Origin: Streptococcus australis
GTDB taxonomy: Bacteria > Bacillota > Bacilli > Lactobacillales > Streptococcaceae
Direction of reading: 5' to 3'
Length of the DNA: 64,000 nucleotides
NCBI RefSeq assembly: GCF_015553625.1
Contig: NZ_JADNGY010000003.1
Location: 186,001-250,000, forward strand
Shown here: piece after piece, positions 39,597 to 50,478 of the stretch
How positions within the stretch are numbered: position 1 is the first letter of the stretch
How the letters are laid out: each line of letters starts with the position of its first letter
The notes under the pieces: model-generated
Told to the model about the DNA's origin: nothing
Database searches by the model: none
Seen by the model: only the letters and a program-made list of their open reading frames with translations
Position numbers and translations under genes: made by a program

Positions 39597-39625
39597 AGTC
39601 TATCACAATTTGAATCGGGAGTCAA
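39597..39625 (-). promoter_or_regulatory. promoter of the fused ABC transporter
   Basis: Minus strand TTGACT, 17-bp spacer, TAGACT, about 28 bp before the start codon. Confidence 0.8.
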
Positions 39626-39680
39626 TATATTAAATCGATGATTTCTAAAATATCCTCAACAAAGGAATGATCGATTTCCA

Positions 39681-40595
39681 TTAATGATGGTGATGGTGGT
39701 GGTGATCATGTCCATGACTTTGACTGGCTTCCAGCTCTTCGATATTTCGCTTGTGGGCGCGGTGAGTTGCTAGGTCTTCATCCACTTCGATGGTGACATT
39801 TTGAAATCCCCTCTCTTTGAGCAAGGCACGGATCTCTTCTTTACAGACCACCATCTGCTCCATACGTTTGAGACAAACATGAACAATAGCATTTTTCTCT
39901 AGTCCATCCATGGTCCAAAGATTCAGCTGATTGATACTAGCCACATGGTCCAACTGCTCCAAATCACTCTTCACTTGCTGGATATCTACTCCTTCTGGCA
40001 CAGCATCCAAGAAAATCTTAACGGTGCTCCAAAAACGTGGAATGGCTTTGGACAGAATAAAGAAGGAAATAGCAAGAGACAAGAGGGGATCTAGGATATA
40101 CCAGTCAGTAAATCGGAGGACAATGGCCATCAGGATGACGGCCAACCAACCCAAGGTATCTTCCAAAAAATGCAGGCTGAGAATGGATTCATTCTTGGTT
40201 TGTCCCTTGCGAATGACCAGACTCGCCAGCACATTGACACTGATAGCAATAATTCCCAACCAAAGAAGCCCTTCGTCATTGACGGGCTGAGGGTGGAAAA
40301 GCTTGCTTACATTTTCTAAAATCACCATACCAGCCCCGGTCATCAGAATGACTGCCGTTACTAAAGCCCCTAATAAGCTAAAACGCTTGTAGCCTAGGGT
40401 ATAGCGACTATCTTCTTGACGATTGGAAATCGTTTCTAGAAAGGCCGAGAGGCCAATGGCTAGAGCATCCCCCAAGTCATGAACAGAATCAGCGAGAACA
40501 GCACTGGAACCAAAGATTCCCCCTGCAATAAACTCAACAATGGCAAAACTTAGATTCAGGAAAAAAGCCAGCCAAACAGCACGTTTTGAACTCAT
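39681..40595 (-). CDS. czcD: cation diffusion facilitator, zinc exporter CzcD
   Basis: 304 residues. Six-TM CDF protein with metal-site motifs SVHDLGDA (TM2) and HFLEDTLGW (TM5), a cytoplasmic C-domain, and a Gly/His-rich tail GHDHHHHHHH probably binding zinc. It exports Zn2+ (perhaps Co2+/Cd2+). Divergent from a TetR-family gene, as pneumococcal czcD is from its activator sczA. Ribosome binding site AAAGGAAGG. Confidence 0.92.
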   Translation of the reverse strand: MSSKRAVWLAFFLNLSFAIVEFIAGGIFGSSAVLADSVHDLGDALAIGLSAFLETISNRQEDSRYTLGYKRFSLLGALVTAVILMTGAGMVILENVSKLFHPQPVNDEGLLWLGIIAISVNVLASLVIRKGQTKNESILSLHFLEDTLGWLAVILMAIVLRFTDWYILDPLLSLAISFFILSKAIPRFWSTVKIFLDAVPEGVDIQQVKSDLEQLDHVASINQLNLWTMDGLEKNAIVHVCLKRMEQMVVCKEEIRALLKERGFQNVTIEVDEDLATHRAHKRNIEELEASQSHGHDHHHHHHH

Positions 40596-40702
40596 TTTTT
40601 TACCTTCCTTTGGTATAATAGTAATAGTATTATCTTCTCACTAGTATTATCTCTAACTCTAAAAAGAAAGGATAGGGGCAAACTGTTTAGGATGTACGTT
40701 AC

Positions 40703-40717
40703 TGAACAATTTGTTCA
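40703..40717. promoter_or_regulatory. 15-bp palindrome, likely TetR-family operator
   Basis: TGAACAA-T-TTGTTCA, a perfect inverted repeat about 110 bp before czcD and 11 bp before the preferred regulator start. The TGTTCA half-site recalls the motif I remember for pneumococcal SczA. Confidence 0.65.
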
Positions 40718-40727
40718 AAGTGTCCAT

Positions 40728-41267
40728 ATGACAACACAGGATCGTCGTATTACCAAAACTAGAAAAGCTATCTATCATGCTTTTTTACACTTACTCAACC
40801 AAAAAGACTACGACATTATTACCGTTCAGGAAATTATTGACCGTGCTGATGTTGGTCGCTCAACTTTTTATAGCCATTATGAGAGCAAGGAACTCTTACT
40901 GGATGAACTCTGCCAAAAACTCTTTCACCACCTCTTTGAGCGAGATGATCAGCTCTCTCCCCAAGACTACCTAGCCCATATCTTTCAGCATTTCAAGAAA
41001 AATCAAGACCATGTGACCAGTCTCTTGCTTTCCAAAAATGATTATTTTATCCGGCAACTGAAAAAAGAACTGGAGCACGACGTCTACCCCATGGTAGCTG
41101 AGAAACTGATTCAATCGCACCCCAACATCCCCCACTCCTATCTCAAACACCTGGTCGTAACCAACTTCATTGAAACCCTGACTTGGTGGTTGAAAAAAGG
41201 CAAGACTTACACCGAACAAGAAGTCATCCAGTTTTATTTGGAGATTTTAAACGTCGCTTCTAACTAA
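40728..41267 (+). CDS. TetR/AcrR family regulator, candidate SczA
   Basis: 179 residues from ATG 40728 (MTTQDRRITKTRK). The N-terminal HTH covers about 8-55: ITVQEIIDRADVGRSTFYSHY. The C-terminal ligand domain is helical. The frame is open to ATG 40692, but that start would place the operator palindrome inside the gene, so I prefer 40728. Neither start has a good ribosome binding site. Its position divergent to czcD suggests the zinc-sensing activator SczA, but I cannot verify homology; it might be a generic TetR. Confidence 0.72.
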   Translation: MTTQDRRITKTRKAIYHAFLHLLNQKDYDIITVQEIIDRADVGRSTFYSHYESKELLLDELCQKLFHHLFERDDQLSPQDYLAHIFQHFKKNQDHVTSLLLSKNDYFIRQLKKELEHDVYPMVAEKLIQSHPNIPHSYLKHLVVTNFIETLTWWLKKGKTYTEQEVIQFYLEILNVASN

Positions 41268-41305
41268 GGTGCGACTTTACATCATGTATCATAGAAAGGA
41301 AAACT

Positions 41306-41638
41306 ATGCTCCTCCCCATTCTTCTCGGCTTTTTTACAGCCTTCTTAGCCCTTGCTTTTGCTCTTCTTCATTTATTAGTCAGCCTTTCCGAATTAAAAAA
41401 GGGCAATAAGACCCTTGGAATTTACCTACTTTTTATAGGAAGTAGCCTTGCGACCTTCTCTTTCATCCTCTACTTCCTTTTGCCAATTGTTGCTTTATTC
41501 ATTTGGCTGATCGGAGTTAGCTTGATTTGCTATGGAGCCTATTGGAATGGCAAGCACAAAGAAAACTTCCATCTAGCCCATCATGTCATTCGGATTGGAA
41601 TCGCTCTGGTACTTACTATCTTGTTAGCCTTAGTATGA
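41306..41638 (+). CDS. small integral membrane protein of unknown function
   Basis: 110 residues with about four hydrophobic segments (about 3-28, 40-58, 59-77, 92-110) separated by short charged loops (SELKKGNKT, NGKHKENFH). AAGGAAAACT precedes the ATG. It follows the TetR gene by 38 bp in the same direction and ends at a strong terminator, so it is probably co-transcribed with it. No family recognised. Confidence 0.75.
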   Translation: MLLPILLGFFTAFLALAFALLHLLVSLSELKKGNKTLGIYLLFIGSSLATFSFILYFLLPIVALFIWLIGVSLICYGAYWNGKHKENFHLAHHVIRIGIALVLTILLALV

Positions 41639-41665
41639 AAAAAAGGATCTTTTGATCCTTTTTTT
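41636..41665. terminator. Bidirectional terminator between the small membrane protein and opuCB
   Basis: AAAAAAAGGATC-TTTT-GATCCTTTTTTT between convergent genes. Confidence 0.92.
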
Positions 41666-41701
41666 CATACTCATAAATTAAGCTAATACTCCTTTAAAAA
41701 T

Positions 41702-43222
41702 CTATTTCTTGATCATCTCTTCCTGAATCAAAAAATCACGCGCTACTTGATTAGCCGACTTGCCTTCCACACCGACTTGGTAGTTGAGCTGGCTCATTTG
41801 ATCTGCTGTGATTTTTCCAGCCAGTTTATTAAGAACAGCCTCCAATTCTGGATGTTTTTCGAGTAATTCAGCTTTCATGAGTGGGGCCCCTTGATATGGA
41901 GGGAAGAGTTGCTTGTCATCTTCGAGGACCACGAGGTCATAGCGAGCAAGCTCGGCATCCGTTGAGTAGGCATCTGTTATCTGGATATCACCGGACTGGA
42001 TAGCCTGGTAGCGAAGGGCCGGCTCCATGGTGGATACTTGTAGATCAAGACCATAGACCTTCTGCAAGCCCTTGTTCCCATCTTCTCGATCATTAAACTC
42101 TAGCGTAAATCCCGCCTTGAGTTGTCCTTCCACCTTTTTCAAATCGGAAATGGTCTTGAGGCCATACTCTTGGGCAATTTTCTTAGGCACTGCGACAGCA
42201 TAGGTATTCTGATAAGCCATGGGTTTGAGCAAGACCAGATCGTCTTGTTTCTTGATCCCATCTCGGGCCGCTTGATAGACTGCTTCTGGATCATGACTGA
42301 CTTGCGGCGCCTGCTTGAGGAGACTTTCGGTCACGGTCCCTGTAAACTCTGGATAGATCGCGATATCCCCTTTTTTCAGAGCTTCATATAGGAAGGTGGT
42401 CTTGCCAAAATTTGGCTTGACGGTCACTGTCATGTCCGTGTTTTCTTCGATCAAAATCTTGTACATATTGGCTAGAATTTCAGGTTCTGGACCTAATTTA
42501 CCAGCTATGACCAGGTTTTCTTTTTTCGGTTTGGGAAGAAGACTTGGTGTATAAGAAGCTCCTAATCCAATAACTAGCACAGCAAAGGCCGCAAAGATGG
42601 TCCGCAATTTGGCATTTTCCATCCATTTGAGAAGCAGGTTAAAGGCGATGGCTAAGAAGGCAGAAGACAAGGCCCCAATCAAAATCAGACTGGCATTATT
42701 GCGGTCAATCCCCAGAAGGATAAAGGAACCAAGTCCCCCTGCTCCAATCAAGGCAGCAAGGGTAGCCGTCCCGATAATCATCACAGCTGCTGTCCGAATG
42801 CCAGACATGATGACAGGCATGGCCAAGGGAATCTCAAACTTCTTGAGTCGTTCCCACTTGGTCATTCCAAAGGCGACCCCTGCTTCTTCGAGACTTGGGT
42901 CAATCCCTTGCAAACCGGTAATGGTATTTTGAAGGATGGGGAAAATGGCGTAGATGACCAGAGCTGTCAAGGCCGGAAGCGTCCCAATCCCCATGATGGG
43001 AATGAAGAGCCCTAAAAGGGCCATAGAAGGAATCGTCTGGAAGATTCCAGCTAACTGTAGGACCCAGTTGCTCGCTCTCTTGCGAGTACTTAAATAAATA
43101 GCCAGTGGAACAGCTAGAAAGATAGCAAGGAGCAAGGTCAGTAATGACAGTTGCAAATGTTGCCCCAGTGCAGTGACCCAGTCTCCAAAGCGTTCTTGGA
43201 AGGTTGCAAGTAGTTTAGACAT
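41702..43222 (-). CDS. opuCB: OpuC-type ABC importer: permease fused to substrate-binding domain
   Basis: 506 residues from ATG 43222; GGAGG lies 8 bp before it, while the longer frame has none. The N-terminal half (about 1-215) is a BPD-type permease with the cytoplasmic [23 protein letters not shown] coupling motif (EAA loop). The C-terminal half (from about 235) is an OpuAC-type binding domain that captures glycine betaine, choline or carnitine outside the cell. Fusion of the two is normal in streptococci. Overlaps opuCA by 8 bp. Confidence 0.93.
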   Translation of the reverse strand: MSKLLATFQERFGDWVTALGQHLQLSLLTLLLAIFLAVPLAIYLSTRKRASNWVLQLAGIFQTIPSMALLGLFIPIMGIGTLPALTALVIYAIFPILQNTITGLQGIDPSLEEAGVAFGMTKWERLKKFEIPLAMPVIMSGIRTAAVMIIGTATLAALIGAGGLGSFILLGIDRNNASLILIGALSSAFLAIAFNLLLKWMENAKLRTIFAAFAVLVIGLGASYTPSLLPKPKKENLVIAGKLGPEPEILANMYKILIEENTDMTVTVKPNFGKTTFLYEALKKGDIAIYPEFTGTVTESLLKQAPQVSHDPEAVYQAARDGIKKQDDLVLLKPMAYQNTYAVAVPKKIAQEYGLKTISDLKKVEGQLKAGFTLEFNDREDGNKGLQKVYGLDLQVSTMEPALRYQAIQSGDIQITDAYSTDAELARYDLVVLEDDKQLFPPYQGAPLMKAELLEKHPELEAVLNKLAGKITADQMSQLNYQVGVEGKSANQVARDFLIQEEMIKK

Positions 43223-43943
43223 GGTGAGCACCTCCAAATAAATCCGCAACAAAGTCGTTGACTGGCTGGGCTAGAATGGTCTCAGCATTCGCCACCTGTA
43301 CAATCTCTCCTTCTTGTAGAACCGCAATCCGATCGCCTAATTTCAAGGCCTCGTCCGTATCATGAGTAACGAAAATAGTCGTCATACCAAATTCTTTGTG
43401 CAAGTCTTTAGTGAGAGACTGTAGCTGCTTACGAGAAATAGCATCCAAGGCTGAAAAAGGCTCGTCCATCAATAGAATCTTTGGCTCTGCAATGATGGCC
43501 CGCACAATGCCGATTCGCTGTTGCTCCCCACCTGATAACTCGCTCGGTAACCGATGAGCATAATCTGTAGCGGGCAGACCCACCTTGTCCAAGAGTCCTT
43601 CTGTTTTAGAGATAATTTGCTCCTTGCTCCAGCCCTTCATCTCAGGAATGAGAGCAATATTCTCAGCGACTGTTAGATTTGGAAATAGGGCGATGGCCTG
43701 CAAAACATAACCAGTAGAAAGACGCAACTCTCGTTCATCATAGTCCTTGATACGTTTTTCATCCATATAGATATTGCCATCTGTCGGTTCCAAAAGCCGA
43801 TTGATCATCTTGAGCATGGTGGTTTTTCCAGATCCTGAAGGTCCTACCAAGACCATAAATTCTCCCTGCTCAATACGGAGATTGACATCTTTTAAAATGT
43901 CAGTATCCGTGTAGCGCAGGACTACATTTTTGTATTCAATCAT
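43215..43943 (-). CDS. opuCA: OpuC-type ABC importer ATP-binding protein
   Basis: 242 residues from ATG 43943 (MIEYKN), chosen because GAGG lies 7 bp before it; an in-frame ATG 15 bp upstream has no ribosome binding site. Walker [10 protein letters not shown], signature [14 protein letters not shown], Walker [13 protein letters not shown] and H-loop THDTDEA are intact. No CBS domains, so osmosensing is not through this subunit. Powers compatible-solute uptake. Confidence 0.93.
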   Translation of the reverse strand: MIEYKNVVLRYTDTDILKDVNLRIEQGEFMVLVGPSGSGKTTMLKMINRLLEPTDGNIYMDEKRIKDYDERELRLSTGYVLQAIALFPNLTVAENIALIPEMKGWSKEQIISKTEGLLDKVGLPATDYAHRLPSELSGGEQQRIGIVRAIIAEPKILLMDEPFSALDAISRKQLQSLTKDLHKEFGMTTIFVTHDTDEALKLGDRIAVLQEGEIVQVANAETILAQPVNDFVADLFGGAHHV

Positions 43944-44017
43944 GTTCTTCCTCACCATCTTCTTAAAAGCTAAGATTCTTATCCCACTTTTTATAAGAGT
44001 GTAATCATTATCATAAC

Positions 44018-44046
44018 ATTGTAATACTAGATATTACATCTGTCAA
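44018..44046 (-). promoter_or_regulatory. opuC promoter with an inverted repeat in the spacer
   Basis: Minus strand TTGACA, 17-bp spacer, TACAAT. The spacer and the -10 edge contain GTAATA-n5-TATTAC (44021-44037), a likely repressor site. Confidence 0.8.
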
Positions 44047-44077
44047 CGATTTTGATTTGAAATTATATATATGAAAA

Positions 44078-44254
44078 AGAGGCTGGGACAAAAGTCCCAG
44101 CCTCTCAATTGTCTTTGGATTGTCGAGCAAGACGCAGTTGTTGAGTGGGCTCTACTACGCTGATTTCATCAGCTTTTACAGCCCTACTCAACTGTGCGGA
44201 GGTGGGACGACGAAATCGAATTCTAACGAATGACCGATTTCTGTCCCACTCTCT
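44078..44254. repeat. Structured intergenic repeat, copy D
   Basis: Same orientation as copies B and C. Hairpin 1 is perfect: GAGGCTGGGAC-AAAA-GTCCCAGCCTC. The hairpin-3 end is 13 bp from the dexB stop. Confidence 0.9.
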
Positions 44255-44267
44255 TTTCTTACCTTCA

Positions 44268-45939
<1,672 letters not shown>

Positions 45940-45943
45940 GAAT

Positions 45944-48175
45944 TTACAAGTCTTCATTCTCTTCACTGGAATAAATCACTTCAAAGAGACGTTGGCGCAA
46001 GCCTTCCTCTAAAGGTGTGATGACCTTCATCAACTGTTTCCAATCCTTGGCTCTTGAACAAGCCGCAAATAATTCGTTTTTCCTATCGTAGGCCAGGTTG
46101 GCAGATTTTAAGAGCTCAAACATCCGATCTTCTTTGGCAATCGGATGCGATTGCAGCTCACCCATCGCAATTTCTTGACTTTGATTGTCCACTAAAATAG
46201 GGGCTGTCTCAAAGGTATGGAGCAAGAAACGGTGCTGTCTCTTTTCAGGAAGCAAGGCTAGATCACCTGTTAAATCCAGTCTAATCTTTCTTTCATCCCA
46301 ATCGACTGTTACGCGGGTTTCAACCTTGCTAACTCCTTCTCCTTCGACGAGTACGAAGGAACGATTGTCGCCTGGGAAGAGATGCCAGTCCAGCATTTCT
46401 GGAAGGTTCACTCCTGTCTGTGGTTGTGCATCCATAGGGATGATGGCTCCCGCACGTGCAAAGACTGGAACATCCTGGCTGGTCCTAAAGACCGTAAGCT
46501 TGCCTCTTCCTTCATACTTCCAATCATGGAAGAAATCGTACCAAACGCCGTCTGGGAACCAAACGCTCACAGAAGCACTATGAAAGACAGGATCCAGCGC
46601 TTCGGTAATTGGTGCCACCATGAGTTCACTGCCAAAGAAATATTGATTCTTCGCTTCATAAGCCTCTTCTTGGTTTGGATAATGGTAATAAAGGGGTTGA
46701 ACCAAGGGCAGCCCTTCTTCGTGCGTTGCCACATTCATGGTGTAGAGATAAGGCAGTAAGCTATGGCGCAGGCGCAAATACCGCTTCATCAAGCGACAGG
46801 TCTCAGGCGAGTAAAACCACGGTTCCTTGCTGTTAAAGGCATTACAAGAACTATGGAGACGATTGATCGGGCTGAAGACCCCAAACTGCAACCAGCGAAG
46901 AGCCAAGTCTTCATCATAGTAACCCCGCATATGGCCACCAATATCGTGACTCCACCACGTGTAGCCGATATTTGAAGCTGTGCTGGTAAAATAGGGTTGA
47001 AAGGCTAGGGATTCCCAAGTCACAATGGTATCCCCTGAAAAACCGATTGGATACCGGTGGCTTCCAGGCCCCCCATAACGTGATAAGATGAGACCAGCTT
47101 GACCTGTTCGACAATTGTCTAGATAATGATAATGATTTAACAACCAAAGTGGATCCATCTTGCCATGACTTCCCTGTTGCCAATCAATCCACCAAAAGTC
47201 CACTCCTTGATCTTCTAAGGGATGGTGGACATCTTCGAAATAGGCTTCACGAAAGGCTGGACTATAAAAGTCAAAGCTGGCTACTTCTTCCTTTTCAGTA
47301 TTGAGTCCCAAGCGATTTGCGACCATGGGATAAGCATCCTCGAAGGCTCGAATTCCGTCTGCTGGATGAACATTCAAGGTCACCTTTAAACCACGCTTAT
47401 GCAAACCATGTAAGAAGGCAGCTGGATCAGGAATCAAGTCCCGGTTCCAACTATAGCCCGTCCAACCACTTCCAAAGCGAGCAGGAATCTCCGTCTTGTG
47501 CCAGTCCATATCGATCACGCTGACAGCTAGAGGTACCCCTTCAGCCTTGAAACGATCCATCAAATCTGTGTATTCCTGACTGGTATAAGGCCAATACCGG
47601 CTCCACCAGTTTCCCAGAGCATATCGTGGCAAGAGGGGTGGCTGTCCCGTCAGATGGTAAAAATCTTTCAAGGCCCCTAGATAATCGCGCCCATAACCGA
47701 AGAAATACAAATCCACTTCTGGACATGACCGTGCTCTAAATCCGCTTTCGACATCATACAAATAAGAAGCAGAATCGTCCAAAAGAGCATAGCCTGCTTT
47801 GCTTAAAATCCCATCTTCCAACTCCATAGCTCCATCGACCTCATCGAGCGTCCGACTGGTCCCCTTTAAGGTCTCAGGCCGATCCCCATAGTGCCATCGG
47901 CTACCATAGACTGCATACTGGCCCTTGAGTTCGATAAAAAGCCGATCCGGTGCAAAAGGTCCCTTTTCAAAATGAAGGTGGAGATGCTCCGTATGCAGAT
48001 CGAGGACCTCTTCGGTCTCTGTGATCTCACAAGAAACTGGTCCAAAATCTCTATCTTGCACAACTTGCGTCTGTCCATCCTCAAAAACACCATTCTCTGA
48101 ATATTCCAAGCGCACCAAAGATTCCGTTAACACGGAGATTCGGTAGTGCTCTCCAACTATCACTGGTCCTGCCAT
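45944..48175 (-). CDS. glycoside hydrolase family 31 alpha-glucosidase
   Basis: 743 residues. N-terminal beta domain (about 1-170), then the GH31 barrel: VDFWWIDWQQG (nucleophile Asp) and IGFSGDTIVTWESL (acid/base Asp), with the RYALGNWWSRYWPY entry motif. No signal peptide, so cytoplasmic. Likely hydrolyses alpha-linked glucosides; alpha-xylosidase activity is possible. It lies upstream of dexB and has a consensus promoter with a downstream cre. Confidence 0.9.
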   Translation of the reverse strand: MAGPVIVGEHYRISVLTESLVRLEYSENGVFEDGQTQVVQDRDFGPVSCEITETEEVLDLHTEHLHLHFEKGPFAPDRLFIELKGQYAVYGSRWHYGDRPETLKGTSRTLDEVDGAMELEDGILSKAGYALLDDSASYLYDVESGFRARSCPEVDLYFFGYGRDYLGALKDFYHLTGQPPLLPRYALGNWWSRYWPYTSQEYTDLMDRFKAEGVPLAVSVIDMDWHKTEIPARFGSGWTGYSWNRDLIPDPAAFLHGLHKRGLKVTLNVHPADGIRAFEDAYPMVANRLGLNTEKEEVASFDFYSPAFREAYFEDVHHPLEDQGVDFWWIDWQQGSHGKMDPLWLLNHYHYLDNCRTGQAGLILSRYGGPGSHRYPIGFSGDTIVTWESLAFQPYFTSTASNIGYTWWSHDIGGHMRGYYDEDLALRWLQFGVFSPINRLHSSCNAFNSKEPWFYSPETCRLMKRYLRLRHSLLPYLYTMNVATHEEGLPLVQPLYYHYPNQEEAYEAKNQYFFGSELMVAPITEALDPVFHSASVSVWFPDGVWYDFFHDWKYEGRGKLTVFRTSQDVPVFARAGAIIPMDAQPQTGVNLPEMLDWHLFPGDNRSFVLVEGEGVSKVETRVTVDWDERKIRLDLTGDLALLPEKRQHRFLLHTFETAPILVDNQSQEIAMGELQSHPIAKEDRMFELLKSANLAYDRKNELFAACSRAKDWKQLMKVITPLEEGLRQRLFEVIYSSEENEDL

Positions 48176-48241
48176 TTGTTTTTTCTCCTCTTTTTATAAG
48201 GCATCTAACTTGCCCATCTTTTCATCTACTTCGTTCTACTG

Positions 48242-48289
48242 TGTAAGCGTTTACGATTTTACTATAGCATTCAAAAAAAGGCCTGTCAA
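48242..48289 (-). promoter_or_regulatory. GH31 promoter and CcpA cre site
   Basis: Minus strand TTGACA (48284-48289), 17-bp spacer, TATAGT (48261-48266, preceded by TGC). TGTAAGCGTTTACG, a near-perfect cre palindrome, covers the expected transcription start at 48242-48255. Confidence 0.85.
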
Positions 48290-48676
48290 CACTTGACAAA
48301 GCCTTTCCTAAAATTTTATAAGATCAACTTCCCCAATTGATCAAGAGATTCTTGACGACCTTGAGGACGGACGTTAGGTGAAATTATCCAGTGGATGATT
48401 TCAGCAATCCAGGAAGTTCCATGACTAAATCAAGATACAAAGGGCGTCTGCGGATAAAGTCAAAATAGGGAGCTGGGCAGAAGCACTGTTGTATAGGATT
48501 GCTTCGTTGTCCTGCCCCCACATCTCCTCCTGCGATCCCTTTTGGTAATTGGGTTGAGCAAGTCTTTCCCCCCAGTCCCATTAAATTTCTCCGATATCCT
48601 CCTGCTCTAACAAACAAAGAGACCTTCATAACAAAACACCCCAAAAGTTAGTTTTTCTGTCTAACTTTTTGGGGTG
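48290..48676. other. mosaic gap of decayed sequence
   Basis: Part of the 526-bp gap between the GH31 and lipoprotein genes. 48326-48342 matches the 3' end of the CPBP gene (27664-27680). The minus frame ending in RPQGRQESLDQLGKLIL* at about 48317-48320 looks like a lost gene's C-terminus. GAAGTTCCATGACTAA (48413-48428) matches MITE copy 1. The 86-codon minus frame at 48384-48644 has Cys/Pro/Gly-rich content and no ribosome binding site I trust. None of these is annotated as a gene. Confidence 0.6.
48637..48676 (-). terminator. long hairpin after the DUF1307-type lipoprotein
   Basis: CACCCCAAAAGTTAG...CTAACTTTTTGGGGTG. It can terminate the lipoprotein transcript. It also recalls terminal inverted repeats of some streptococcal IS3-family elements, which I cannot check. 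Confidence 0.6.
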
Positions 48677-48701
48677 CAGAACCGCTTAGAATATCAAAAC
48701 A

Positions 48702-49286
48702 TTATTTTTCGACCATACCACTGTTAATGAGACTTTCTTTCGTCACAGAATAACTAACTGTACTGTCATTTAGAGGATTAAAGCCTGGAACGATTTCTTT
48801 TAGCTTTTGCAAATCGATTTTCGTGTAATCAATTGTATTGTAGATATAGAAGATACCGTCTTTGTATTCTGATGTCAGTTCAAATCCGTTACCTATCAGA
48901 TCTTTGAATTTTTCTTGGCTTATGGCAACGGCTTCTTTCATTTCTTCAAGAGGGTTATCTCCATCCATTTTTGAAATATTATAATCATCAACCTTTTCTT
49001 GTACTAATAAAGTATCTCCCTTGTAATACAAGGTTACGGTTGACTTACCTGCTTCATCACTGGTTTCGAGAACCGTTTTTTGGGCACCTACTCTTGAGTC
49101 CTCTTCTTTAACCTCATCAGTTGATGAATTTTTGGTCTTTGCTTTAGTTGATGACTCAGTTGTCGCTTTCGTCGTCGCTTTAGTGGACGTTTGAGCGGTA
49201 GATTTTGGTTTCTCTTTTGACGCACAACCAACTAAGAGAAGACCAGCTGACAATAAGATGGCTACTGTTTTTACAGTTTTATTCAT
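48702..49286 (-). CDS. putative lipoprotein, YehR/DUF1307-like
   Basis: 194 residues. Signal peptide with lipobox LVGC (Cys21), then a Thr/Ser/Lys-rich spacer (about 24-60) and a soluble domain with KTVLETSDEAGKSTVTLYYKG and YIYNTIDYTKIDLQKLKEIV, which fits the YehR/DUF1307 lipoproteins of Firmicutes. Function unknown. It lies alone between galE and the decayed gap, with only weak promoter signals. Confidence 0.78.
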   Translation of the reverse strand: MNKTVKTVAILLSAGLLLVGCASKEKPKSTAQTSTKATTKATTESSTKAKTKNSSTDEVKEEDSRVGAQKTVLETSDEAGKSTVTLYYKGDTLLVQEKVDDYNISKMDGDNPLEEMKEAVAISQEKFKDLIGNGFELTSEYKDGIFYIYNTIDYTKIDLQKLKEIVPGFNPLNDSTVSYSVTKESLINSGMVEK

Positions 49287-49415
49287 TTTGAATCCCTCAC
49301 TATTTTATGATGATTTAGGAAATGACTGACGTCTGAAACCAGTCATTTGGCAAGATCAACTGTAGATATAGATGTTATAAGAAAACCCTCAAAAATGATG
49401 GACGCAGTCCCCTCC

Positions 49416-50414
49416 TTACCGATCATTGTACCCATCTGGGTGGCTGGAATGCCATGCCCAGGCTGTTTGGATGATGGTTTCGATATTATCAAATTTTGGT
49501 TGCCATCCGAGGATCGCACGCGCCTTCTCAGAAGATGCGATCAGGGTATCTGGATCTCCTGGTCTGCGGTCTGCAATCTCAAGCGGGATCGGATGCCCCG
49601 TCACCTTGCGGGCTGCTTCAACGATTTGAAGATTAGAGAATCCGGTAGATGAGCCCAGATTAAAGGCAGTAGATGGATTGCCATTACGCAGATACTCCAC
49701 CGCTAGCAGATGGGCATCTGCCAAGTCAAATGGATGAACATAGTCACGTACATTGGTGCCATCTGGTGTATTGTAGTCATCTCCAAAAATGGCGATCTTT
49801 TCGCGTTTGCCTTGGGCCACTTGTAAGACGATTGGCAGGAGATGGGTCTCTGGTCCATGGTCTTCGCCAATGGATCCATCTGGTTTGGCACCAGCCACAT
49901 TAAAGTAACGAAGGGGGACATACTTGATACCATAGGCTTGATCGGCCCAGCGCATAATGGTTTCCATCATGAGCTTGCTTTCGCCATAGGGATTAATCGG
50001 TTTTTGCGGAGTGGTTTCAAGGATCGGAATTTCTTCTGGAATGCCGTAGGTGGCTGCGGTTGAAGAAAAGACGATGTAGTGAACCCCACATTCCTGCATG
50101 ACTTCCAAGAGTTTGACCATGCCCGCCGTATTGTTGTCAAAATATTTCAATGGATCTGCCATGGATTCAGCGACTAGGGAATAGGCCGCAAAGTGGATGA
50201 CGGCGTCAATATCTGCATGTTCCTTAAAAACAGTGCGCATGAAGTCTTGATCCGCCAGGTCTCCTTGGTAAAAGACGGCATCTGGATGCACCGCTGCGCG
50301 GTGGCCTGTGACCAGGCTATCCACCACCACGACTTTTTCCTGTCCTTCATTGACCAAGCGGTCTACCATGTGGGAACCGATATAGCCAGCTCCTCCGAGT
50401 ACGAGTATTGCCAT
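49416..50414 (-). CDS. galE: UDP-glucose 4-epimerase
   Basis: 332 residues from ATG 50414 (AAGGA 8 bp before). The frame is open a further 59 codons upstream, but that part has no family match. Cofactor loop GGAGYIGSH (7-15), catalytic Ser/Tyr in SSTAATYG and YGESK. Last of the galK-galT-galE Leloir operon. 49287-49415 holds an AAATGACTGG/TCAGTCATTT hairpin at 49318-49349 without a T-run. Confidence 0.96.
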   Translation of the reverse strand: MAILVLGGAGYIGSHMVDRLVNEGQEKVVVVDSLVTGHRAAVHPDAVFYQGDLADQDFMRTVFKEHADIDAVIHFAAYSLVAESMADPLKYFDNNTAGMVKLLEVMQECGVHYIVFSSTAATYGIPEEIPILETTPQKPINPYGESKLMMETIMRWADQAYGIKYVPLRYFNVAGAKPDGSIGEDHGPETHLLPIVLQVAQGKREKIAIFGDDYNTPDGTNVRDYVHPFDLADAHLLAVEYLRNGNPSTAFNLGSSTGFSNLQIVEAARKVTGHPIPLEIADRRPGDPDTLIASSEKARAILGWQPKFDNIETIIQTAWAWHSSHPDGYNDR

Positions 50415-50478
50415 TTGTTTTCCTTTCGCTTCTTTATCTTCTCTCTTATTGTACCAAATTTCCGCATCTTCTCCATCC

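Noticed and set aside
48384..48644. 86-codon minus frame starting near the CACCCC hairpin, with several Cys and GG pairs (bacteriocin-like at first glance)
   Set aside because: No good ribosome binding site, overlaps recognisable remnants, composition not like a leader plus bacteriocin; no transport or immunity genes next to it.
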